Below are positions 25,017-34,428 of a stretch of 64,000 nucleotides of DNA, piece by piece. The translations under genes and the position numbers were made by a program. The notes under the pieces are model-generated. The model worked only from the letters and a program-made list of their open reading frames with translations, ran no database searches and was not told the origin of the DNA. The first letter of the stretch is position 1; every line of letters starts with the position of its first letter. The DNA is from Solenopsis invicta (lineage: Eukaryota; Arthropoda; Insecta; Hymenoptera; Formicidae), in contig NC_052667.1 of assembly GCF_016802725.1 (NCBI RefSeq), forward strand, positions 23,210,346 through 23,274,345, in the 5' to 3' direction.

Positions 25017-26799
25017 ATGAAGCTTTTTGTGAGTACTTCTTCCGTCATTAAATTTGATACTATATTAATACTGTACACAAAAAGGACAATTTTGTTGAAA
25101 TACACATCTAAAAATAATTATGTTCAACTATTAAAAAATTTTTATTGGACATTTAAGCTAATTACTGAAATGTCAAAATTTTTTGCAACAGTACCATTGC
25201 GCTTGAACGTCTTACACAAGTATTTTGTTGGTCCAACATAAAATTATTTTCCGATCTGTATCTAGCTAAATTTTTAGATACTATAAAATTGTTCTTTCCG
25301 TGTGCATTTTTGAGAACTTTGATTCTATGTTTTGTTGTATAAATTGAATTTTTAGAAGAGCAATTATATTATACATTATATGACACATAAAATTAAATTT
25401 TATATTTACAGGTATTAATAAAACGTTATTTATATAATTATTTAAAAAACGTTAATTATATAATTATTATGAATTTATTAAAATTATTATATTTTTAATA
25501 AATTAATAATAATCTTTTGCCATCTAGATATGTTTTTGCAAATTAATAATAAATAATATATATTATAGATTATTAATATATAATACTATATACTACTAAT
25601 ATATAATATTAATTATTAAAAATTACAACAACCAAATATTTAATTTTAATTTTAGGATACCATTAGCTTTCTGCTTAAGGGGAAAGTAGTAAAAAAACAA
25701 ATCACACTTTTTTCACGAAGGGCAATTAAATCGAGAGTTAAACGAGACAAGGTTGCAATTAGTTATTTCTTACGAAATTACTGCGTGACACCATTCTGAA
25801 CATGGTTTGCCAAGACGATAAAAAAAAAAACGAGTAATCTACGCGTTCTGGATATAGCTATCTCGTGAAACTATCCAGAAGAAGAGTTCACTATCACTAT
25901 TAGAAAGTGGTTACAATTATCTCGGCGACATTCTGCTTTGGAACTTTAGTGACTCACTTACATTTATAGGTGCTCGCCACGATGGTGGCCGCAGTATGGG
26001 CTTCTTACGAGGAGGGCCATGGCAGTTCTACCTATCACGAAACATCTAAGCCAGTGGAGATACCCATCTACAAGAAATACGCAATACCAATTCCGCACCC
26101 GGTCGCCGTTCCAGTTCCCCAGCAAATTAAGATTCCGATACCTCAGCCCTATCAAGTTCAAATCGCAGTTCCACACCCGGTGCCTGTGGAAGTTGTTAAG
26201 CACATCGAGATACCTATAGAAAAGCCGGAACCGTACGTCGTAGAGAAAAAGGTTCGTGTTAATCAATATTTTTTAAAAGATAATAGGAAATTGTAATAAT
26301 TCAAGGAAGAAAACATTAAAATTGATATATATTTAGTACAGGGTGATTTATACTTTGTCAATCATAAAATATTGTTTCTTTCTCCCACAATAAATAATTT
26401 GATTATGTAGAAAATATTATATTATTTAGAGATTAGTTTCTAATATTTCTATATATATCGTTTATTATTATTTATTATTTATATTATTATTATTATTTAA
26501 ATTTAAATTGTACTTTTGGAATTTGATACTATTATATCTAAAATTTGGAAATATTATATTAAAAGAAATCTATAAATATAAGATAGCGTTTATGCTTTTG
26601 ACAATGTCATTAGACTTTACAAATGTCTAAACGTATTGCGTTCCAGGTACCATATGTCGTTGAGAAGCCGTATCCAGTGACAGTGGAGAAGCACTTTCCA
26701 GTGCCAATACCAAAACCATATCCAGTTCATGTGCCAGTGTACAAGCATGTTTTCCACCATAAGAGCTCAGGACACGGACACGGTTGGAAAAAGCATTGA
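25017..26799 (+). CDS. Secreted PVPV-K repeat protein 5, His-rich tail, KKYAIPIPHP subfamily
   Basis: Three exons: 25017-25028 (MKLF, then GTGAGT), 25970-26251, 26647-26799, about 148 residues, both introns phase 0. The signal peptide is MKLF plus VLATMVAAVWA. A short spacer (SYEEGHGSSTYHETSKPVE) precedes the repeat domain: KKYAIPIPHPVAVPVPQQIK, EVVKHIEIPIEKPEPYVVEK and PYVVEKPYPVTVEKHFPVP. The tail is HHKSSGHGHGWKKH. It is the closest relative of gene 4 but lacks the phase 1 intron that gene 4 has at KKY, and that codon is uninterrupted here. Its last donor (AAAAAG then GTTCGT) is non-optimal, but the next exon continues in frame with clear homology. Likely an extracellular structural protein; the His-rich end could bind metal (speculative). 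Confidence 0.85.
25076..25304. mobile_element. MITE-like repeat, family A copy 3, in intron 1 of gene 5
   Basis: Begins ACAAAAAGGACAATTTTGTT and ends GATCTGTATCTAGCTAAATT then GTTCTTTCCGTGTG. The right end is nearly identical to that of copy 2. The ends pair imperfectly in inverted orientation. It lies wholly inside the 941-bp first intron. Confidence 0.55.
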
Positions 26800-26940
26800 T
26801 TTAAACTTTAACAATTCTCTTCAGTATCCTTATACCAAAAATAGCGACAAGCGTTACACGAGCAACATTAGGTCGTAAGCGTTGTGATGTTTGTACATAG
26901 CTTTTTGTTATGATTGTAACATTTATGTTTGTTACTTTTA

Positions 26941-26946
26941 AATAAA
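26941..26946 (+). terminator. Polyadenylation signal of gene 5
   Basis: AATAAA about 140 bp after the stop, followed by TTCTTCTTGTACACGTTGTG, a convincing T/GT-rich downstream element. Confidence 0.6.
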
Positions 26947-26959
26947 CTGTTTCTTCTTG

Positions 26960-27740
26960 TACACGTTGTGGCTATCATTTTTTAAATACCTGCAACAATT
27001 TTGATTAATAGCGTTAGAAATAATATTAGAAATAATATTATTTAAATGTAGAATCGCAGAAGAATTAATTACATAGGCAGATTTAATTCTCACAAATATT
27101 AAAATCTTTACTCTTCTTTAATAAAAATAATTAAATTGGAGTTTTTAAATAATATAACTGTCATAAATAAAATATTTAAAGTATTATAATATAATAATAT
27201 TTTGCATATATAATAAAATTATAAATATATATTATATAAGTTATATGGATAACTTATATGGATATATATGTACATACGTGGTTACAATAGTACTTTAAGT
27301 CTTCCTCGTATACCAATACAAGTTGTCTTAAAAATTTGCAGTCTTCGAGATTTCAACGCTCCCGGCGACGCGGGGTTGCATGCAATAAATACTTCAGGTG
27401 CGCCTGATTTTTTCGCTAAAACGCGAAATGCATCCGTAATTATTATATACGTCACTGTTTCCCCACGGGCTGCACTTCAGGCGATATTTCGCGATACGGT
27501 GTCCGGGTTGTCCGGGCAGATTGGCGTGTCCACAGCGTGGATAAACGACGACGAATAATGTCAACGACGCAACGTGTCGCCATGCCCGAGGTGGTCACTT
27601 ACTCACGTCGTCGCAGATTTTATTCAGGAAATACCGGGGCGCGTGCGATTGCATCATGGATCTGGCGACCGCTTTTTACGCCGCTTAAGGGAATCACATT
27701 CGACTTCAGCGAGAAACTCTTGCCCTCTCTAAGTGGAGCA
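26960..27740. other. Intergenic sequence between genes 5 and 6
   Basis: AT-rich to about 27300, then a CpG-rich block (27340-27730) leading to the gene 6 TATA box. Open frames in the block have no recognisable product and end before or at the promoter. Confidence 0.5.
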
Positions 27741-27746
27741 GAAGTT

Positions 27747-27790
27747 TATAAAACCGAGGACTACGAGCGACGCGCTTCTAGTTTGATTCA
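27747..27790 (+). promoter_or_regulatory. Core promoter of gene 6 (TATA box)
   Basis: TATAAAA at 27747-27753, 97 bp upstream of the ATG at 27844. Start-like sequence lies at about 27777-27790 (TTCTAGTTTGATTCAGA). Confidence 0.55.
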
Positions 27791-27843
27791 GAACTCCTGA
27801 TCTATTGGTCACCGTGTAATTTAACGGAAACAGAAGGCAAATC

Positions 27844-29226
27844 ATGTTCAAGTTATTGGTAAGCACACTCAGCACTGCTCAATGTAATGGATTTAGTATT
27901 ACTGAAGCCCCATTATATGTGCCGACGACAAATTATAATAGTAGATTGCGAGTCCCCAGACAGCTCAACGTATCTAAATGACATAAAATATAGTAATTAT
28001 CAAGTAAAATATTTATAGGTAATGAATATAATGTAATGCACGGAAAAATTTTTCTGTTAAAATTTACCATCAAAATTATGGCGGAGTCGTGGGATAATAT
28101 AGATTTTAAAGAATCTTATTATATTTTAAAAGTCTTTAGTAAACTTTTGTAAAATTTTATAAAATTTGGTTAGATTCGATAATATAAAATAATTTGATTA
28201 AATTTTACTAAAATTTTGTCGCAACTATAGTAAAATTATATAAAGGTTGTGTTGTTCCACGACACTATAATTTTGAGAGTATAAATTCTAAAAAAAAAAA
28301 AAAATTATCTCCGTATATACATATGTGCAAATTATATTTCACAAAACTAAGAAAGGTGGTTTTCAAATACATGAAAAAAAATGTTTTATTTTATACCTAC
28401 TTTATATCATATAGTTGTTTTATACAACACTTGATTCCGCATAATTAATCTTTCATTAATTTTTTTTCAACATCAAATTGACTATGGATATGAATAATCT
28501 CTCTCGCGATCTGAATGATCCAATTCTTAGATACCATGCCTGTTATGGCTGTCAACGGTGCGCTCGGAGACCGGGATGCACATGGGGATGCCGGTCGGGC
28601 CGCTGATGGACAAAACGTCGGACGCCTCGATGCTGAAGGCGAAGAGAGAGTCCATCCACCAACCTTGTGACCCGCTCTACCCGCACGTTCCCTCTTATTC
28701 ACCGCCACCCGTCTACATCAAGCCTCTCATTCAACCGGCCTACTTGAAGAAAGAGCTGGGTATAGCGCAACCCTTGGCTCATCTGCAATACATCCAACAG
28801 CCGCACGCTTATCCCGCCGTGGTACCGAAGCCGAGCATCACGTACGTGAAGCCAGTGACGCCCGTGGTCAACTATCACGCGTTGCAGCATCAGTCGCTGC
28901 AGTACATCAAGCCCGCGATGCCCATCTACCAGAGCCCCATGCTGTCCTACGCACCGATCTATCAGAAGCCGCTACACTATGCGCCCATGTACCACGACGC
29001 GATGCCGAAGATCTTTTTCAAGAAATACGAGGCGCCCGTCACCCCGATACTCTACCAGAAGCCGCTGGTCCATGCACCCCCCGTTCACTACGCGACGCCG
29101 AAAGTAGTGCACGTACAGGAACCGCAGGTGTCCTACGTGAAACCTGTGGTTCACGCACCACCACCGGTGTACGCCCCACCGCCGTCGGTCCACAATTCCG
29201 TTATAGTCAAGCCCGATTGTGCGTAA
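27844..29226 (+). CDS. Secreted Tyr/Pro/Lys-rich low-complexity protein (putative cuticle protein)
   Basis: Two exons: 27844-27858 (MFKLL, then GTAAGC) and 28531-29226, about 236 residues, intron phase 0. The signal peptide is MFKLL plus IPCLLWLSTVRS. After a Met-rich stretch (TGMHMGMPVGPLMDK) comes KAKRES, a possible dibasic processing site. The remainder is rich in Pro, Tyr, His and Lys, with repeated Y-x-K-P units (PVYIKPL, ITYVKP, LQYIKPAMP, IYQKPLHYAP, VSYVKPVVHAP). It has no PVPV-x-K domain. Shared promoter type, mini-exon and position suggest it belongs functionally with the array as an extracellular structural protein. Tyr-rich repeats could be cross-linking sites (inference). The exon is GC-rich compared with its surroundings, as expected for Pro/Ala codons. 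Confidence 0.8.
28038..28310. mobile_element. MITE-like inverted repeat in intron 1 of gene 6
   Basis: The left arm TCAAAATTATGGCGGAGTCG (28070-28089, continuing TGGGA) pairs with the right arm around 28257-28277, whose reverse complement reads TCTCAAAATTATAGTGTCGT. Weaker T/A-rich matching extends outward on both sides to about 28038 and 28310. No coding capacity. Confidence 0.5.
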
Positions 29227-29229
29227 ACC

Positions 29230-31730
29230 GCTCGAATGGCCGCGATGTCGATGTGTTGAGCTCCGTAGAATGGGGGAATCTCTAAATGTGTTGAAGATTA
29301 AACGATCGACTAGCGATTTCATGCCGGCTCGCATCAATCTGCGTTTTGTAAATTGAAAATATAAAGCGTATAAAATGCAATGAGAAATTATAAATTATAA
29401 GATTAGATGGATCACGAGATGTCACAAATCATCGAAATCGAAGAAAACGAATCGTCAGAACTGGCACAAATTTGATTTGTATTACAAAATTATTTTTTCT
29501 TGACTCGTTCCTAAATTTTAAATTTCACGATTAGTTTTTCTCGTTTTAATTTAACAAAGGGGTTTGTAGCAATAAGAACAGAATTTGCATTGAGTGTAAA
29601 TTACTTTACATATAATCTCGAAGATATGAAAATAATTACGCGTCTAATTAACTTCTATTATTATAAGTGCACAATTTGTTATAAAATGCAGGAATACATT
29701 ATCATGAATTTCAAAGACGATGCTGGTAATGATGATTTTTTCTTTCTTTTATCATCTTATAAGGTAAGATTGTATTAATTAAAAATAATGAGTCCATCGC
29801 AGTATTATTTACAAATATACTTTTGTGCATTTTTCCGTTATTTTTTTTTATCGCGTTATCCTTTTTAATGTGAAAATTTTCAAATAAATTAGCTGTATAA
29901 AACTAACTTCTTACCTCTCCAAAGTATAATATTCCTAAATATTTTATGCAATGGTATATTTGTAATAAATAATTTAATTATTTCTATATTTCTTGCATTA
30001 TTGTAGTAAAGCTACGTTATCAGTTCTTTGAATCAATTTCTATTGTTTGCTATTATTTATACCTGCTCGTGTATTTCACCTGTAATTATTGCAAAACAAT
30101 ACTATAATTTATGAAACTGTTCCAAGGCACTGTAATTCAAATAAAAGCTGTAATGGATCAAGTAAAAAAGAAACTGATGTTTCCCCATATATTATTATCA
30201 GGATAGTTATTAATATGTGCCAACTTTACTTCAAGATGTAATCAGACAAATATTGCATGATATAAACTATGATAAAAATACTTTCGTATGATTGTATATT
30301 TTTTATTTCCTCTTCTTTGGATACCTTCAAAATTTAAGTATATATTTTCAACAGAATTGAAATACAAGGAGAAACAAGTGTATGCGGGAAATTATTAAAT
30401 TTGAAGAAAAAAGAAATCTGAAAATCACTGACTTACATTTTCATTGAAATTTGCACTTAATTTTGATAACATATGCACACACATTTTGATAGTACCTTAC
30501 TAAAAATTTTACATACTCTCATTAACGTCTGTCCATGAATATTACTTGGAAATAAATCTTATTGAATCGAAAACGAGGCAAACTAGGTCAACTTTATTAT
30601 TAAAGTGAATTTATTATGTTACACTTTACATAATTTATAGACATAGTTTACATAATAGCATATCATTTTGTGTGCACAAAGCTAAAAACAATAAAATTTG
30701 ATGTTTGCTTCAGAATATTAAAAAAGTATAATTAATTGACATTTAAAAATCTCAAGATTTACGTGAATAATTGTCCTGGATTTTACTCATGTAATTTTAA
30801 TTAATCTCTCATAAAAAGATGGCTATCGCGTTTAAAAGCATACATCTTTATCTTCAGTATGCTGATACACTCTTGATAAGATTCGAGTAAAGATTATAAA
30901 CGCCAAACGACCTTAGTGCCGAAACTTTCCAACCGTAAAATATCGCTGCTCTTTCAAACTTTCATCTGGAGAAGTAATTATGCATAGAAATTTCATAAGC
31001 GCACAATTACGTTACGAAGTTGCGGACATCTTCCGCTTATCTAGATTGCGCCTCTCGAAATCTTAATTCTTCGAGCTATGAAACTTCTTCGTTTGTTCTC
31101 AGGAGCCGAGTCGCATCATTAACCATTACAAATCAAAATTGCCGTGCTTAGATCATAATTATAAAATACAAATATACAATTACGCGTAATTTTAATTTCA
31201 GATAACGAGGCATTTAGTTTCTAACGGATAGTTCAAGGGTCGTGGTAAAAATTTGCGTAAAGAAGAAACGGGACAGTTTGCACGGCAGAGAGCATTGCGT
31301 GTCTGCCGCGAACCGCCCGCCACGCCGGATAGTCGCCTTTCTTCTCGTTTTTGTCGCGGCGGGAATCGATTGCATAAAATCAATACTTACCGGGGCTGGA
31401 ATTAACGGCTGGCCACCGGGTGTGCTTTCCACCTATTCTCGGGGATTTCGAAGAATCGCGCGATTTCGTCATCCACTTACGTGCAACACCGCGCTCAGCC
31501 GGGGGGTTGCGTAACTCGGCAATGAAACTCGGCGAACTATCTCGACGTTTTGAAATTGCCTACACATGCACGTTCGCGGGCGTAACCGGCCGGTTTTCCC
31601 ATACCCACGTACTAGCGCGCGCTATACACGTCGCGTCCACGCGAATTCACGCCACGCCATGGAGCACGAATTGTAAACATCCGTCCATGGTGCATAATAT
31701 TCACATAAAATTTGCGCAACGTTGCGCGGC
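29230..31730. other. Intergenic sequence between genes 6 and 7
   Basis: AT-rich to about 31200, then a CpG-rich block at 31240-31735 leading to the gene 7 TATA box. Frames in that block are long only because stop codons are rare in GC-rich sequence. No gene supported. Confidence 0.5.
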
Positions 31731-31738
31731 CACCGTTG

Positions 31739-31776
31739 TATAAAATAGGAATCCATGGGAAGATGCTTTCAGTAGT
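31739..31776 (+). promoter_or_regulatory. Core promoter of gene 7 (TATA plus TTCAGTAG initiator)
   Basis: TATAAAATA at 31739-31747, and TTCAGTAG with its A at 31771, 32 bp downstream. A textbook TATA-initiator pair, giving a short 5' UTR of about 39 nt before the ATG at 31810. Confidence 0.7.
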
Positions 31777-31809
31777 GCCGACCGAAGCCGTCCGAGAAGT
31801 GGATTCATT

Positions 31810-33221
31810 ATGAGTTACTATGTAAGTGAGCGTTGAAGAATTTATTGAAAGAGCAGTGGGAATTCAGGGAGATGTAAAGAAAGAACTTCATTTTATAATA
31901 TACCTCCTCACATTTGCAGTTCAGGTGTGATCAGTGCATAAAAGAATTGCATATAATTTCCCTTATTCCTTCATATCGCGCGAAAATTGACGAATAATTG
32001 AAGGTGTCGTCGGTCGAATTTGAAAATATCTTGATATTTTTTTACGTAAATTCCTCTCTTTGCGAATTGTTATTTAAAATTGTGTTACCTGATTAATAGT
32101 CAACGTTACCTGAGTTTCATAGGTCGTGTGAATAGAGAGTCATCGACATCAGCGAAAATTAAACCGAGCTTACGTCCTGTTTCTGACAGTGTGTTTTTCA
32201 TTTACTGTGTTCCAGTTTATCCTCTCTCTATTTGTGGTCGCCGTTTGCGACGCGGGCATAATAACGAACGTGGATCACTCGCACCATGCGGTTTATCACG
32301 GTCTTGGCGCTACCAGCTATCAAAACGTGCAGGTTGAAAATCACGATACTGTAGTGGTGCCCGCGAACTATGGAGATCCTGCGGAGCTTCAAGAGTCATT
32401 GAAGCACCATCATGAGACAGTTATTCCAATCGTGGAGTCTCACAATGACGTAGATCATATCGTATCTCATTCTGGTAAATCAAAATCGTGAATTTATAAT
32501 AAATAAATCCTATTTCTGTAAAACATTGTTTATATTTTACTCAAGTGCAATTTTTATAACGAGTTTGAAAGAGAAGTTATCCTGTTTAGAAAGAAGATAT
32601 TCAGAAAATATGGGAGTTTTGATATCTAGCAGACATCTTATTAAAAATATTTTTAAAATATTTCTAGATGTCTAAAAGTTGTATAAAAGAAGTTTAAAAA
32701 TATTTTGTCAAAGGTAACTTTTAAAATTTGTAAAAGATATACAGACACCCGAAAGACATTCTAAAAGATATTGTTAAGATATTTGATACATAGAATGCTT
32801 TCTAGATTTCTATCTGAATGATACTTCAAAATGTTGCATAACATATCGCTAAAAAATATGCTTTGACAACTTTTCGATAAAATGCAAGACATCTCAAGAC
32901 ATCTTTTGAAAATCTGACAAGATATTTCTTAGAAATCTGAAAGATATCTCTTTGCTTATGCGCACGTGTCAACTTGAATCAAAATTTGATATTGCTTAAA
33001 AACAAGCAACATATATTTTCAGAGATATATTGTTTGTAATATTATTTTGAAAGGACCGATATGTATCATTTTTATATGCCGATAAACGTAACAAATTTAT
33101 CAATTTATTTGTTTCAGCTCCATATGAAGAATTCACCGTAGATGACATTAAACTCAAATCCGACGACGTACTCGAGCATTATTTCGATGACGATCACGAT
33201 CATTATAGTCACCATTTATAA
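31810..33221 (+). CDS. Small secreted His/Asp-rich protein, same gene architecture as the PVPV array
   Basis: Three exons: 31810-31821 (MSYY, then GTAAGT), 32216-32474, 33118-33221, about 124 residues, phases 0 and 1. The signal peptide is MSYY plus FILSLFVVAVCDAG. The mature protein is rich in His, Asp, Val and Tyr (VDHSHHAVYHGLG, ENHDTVVVP, LKHHHETVIPIVESHND) and ends FDDDHDHYSHHL. It has no PVPV-x-K domain. However, the phase 1 intron lies just after a VIPIVE...HSG segment, in the same relative place as in genes 1-4, where a similar IPI/VPV-x-K segment precedes the junction. It may therefore be a diverged member with a truncated or replaced C-terminal exon (inference). Acidic His clusters could bind metal or calcium; nothing in the sequence proves this. 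Confidence 0.75.
32620..32960. repeat. Degenerate short repeats (AGACATCT / AAAGATAT words) in intron 2 of gene 7
   Basis: Words related to AGACATCTT, AGATATTT and their relatives recur many times over about 340 bp (for example GCAGACATCTTATTAAAAAT, AAAGACATTCTAAAAGATAT, AAGACATCTCAAGACATCTT). No fixed period is visible. It resembles a decayed satellite or the body of an old element. Confidence 0.45.
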
Positions 33222-34428
33222 AAAAGTGATTTAGAAAACGTTATGTATTTGAATAATTAAAATATAATTTTTTCTGCGCGTTTAATTTGGACAATTAATT
33301 CAAAATTAATTTAAAGTAATTTATTTTTTAGATTTGAGTATCTAAGAAGCTCTTTGGATTGATGAAAATTAATTAAAATTATGCGTTTTGTAGAATACTT
33401 GTTTTGATACCTTTTGTAGCATAATTTTTACCGCATCGTAGTTTTGATCAATATGTAGAGATATATTCTTGTGAAAACGGTTACCCGAAATATATGGAAA
33501 TAACATGCAAACACGATTGACGTAATTTTCTTTTTTTATTTCCTTTATATCCAATATAGATATATATGTATAGGATGATATAATAATTTATGTAAATAAC
33601 ATTATGTTATAATGAAAACAACAACGTGGTAATCATTATACTAGGCTCTCGTTTGAAATTTATTTACAATCCTATATGACCATTCATGTAAGGGCCGTGT
33701 AAGAGGCGCTTCCTTCGATCTGCAAGTTACAGTCTAAATTACGACTGTAAATTACGCGCAATCGAGATTCTCAAACGCTCTATATAATACTCTAGTCATT
33801 ATTAGCAATCACGACAATTATTGGCTAGGTCTGACCGTGAGCGCGTCTCTCAACTTTTAAGGTATGTATGGTCTAGGAATCATCACGGTAACAGAGAAAG
33901 TTCCCCTCAACATTAGGCATCGATTCACGAATACAGACACAACACACGCGCACACACGCATACACGTTTTCCACAATGATAGACTTCGACAATAGCATTA
34001 ACAATCGAAAAATATTTACCTCGATGAAACATCGCGCGGTGCGTCACACCGTTTCACATCGGCCACGACATCATGATATACGTTTTGTATATAAGTATAT
34101 ATATATTTTTAATACTTGACTAGATCACTTTAGTTGTATTGACTCCTTCGTTAGTCTAGGTACTCAGAGACTATGGAGACATAAAATGTCTGTTTATAAA
34201 AAAATACTTGGCTGAATGAATTAGAAACGTTAATGTAGTTGCTTATTTTTCTTTCTCACAATATATGCGACATTAATTGTCAGCAGATACAAGAACGACA
34301 GCTAATGAAATTTGATCCCAATTTCAAGTATAATTAACGACAGTAGTAAAACGTCAGAAAACAGTCCTCCTTCGTAACGTGTTTCTCACTATGGAGAAAA
34401 TTTATCGGAGAAACTTGGCTGGTACTCA
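33222..34428. other. Convergent 3' region between gene 7 and norpA
   Basis: No coding sequence seen. It includes a CA-rich run at about 33935-33970 (ACACAACACACGCGCACACAC). The minus-strand AATAAA at 33659-33664 could end the norpA transcript with a 3' UTR of about 770 nt. No strong plus-strand hexamer marks the end of gene 7. Confidence 0.45.
33659..33664 (-). terminator. Candidate polyadenylation signal of norpA
   Basis: TTTATT on the plus strand reads AATAAA on the minus strand, about 765 bp past the norpA stop. Other hexamers in this AT-rich stretch (for example near 33535) are possible. Confidence 0.3.

Noticed and set aside
27268..27800. Frames of 87-96 codons upstream of gene 6
   Set aside because: The TATA box of gene 6 lies within the second one; both look like non-coding GC-rich sequence.
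31198..31743. Frames of 60-107 codons upstream of gene 7
   Set aside because: CpG-rich promoter-proximal sequence ending at the TATA box; low-information frames without a product.
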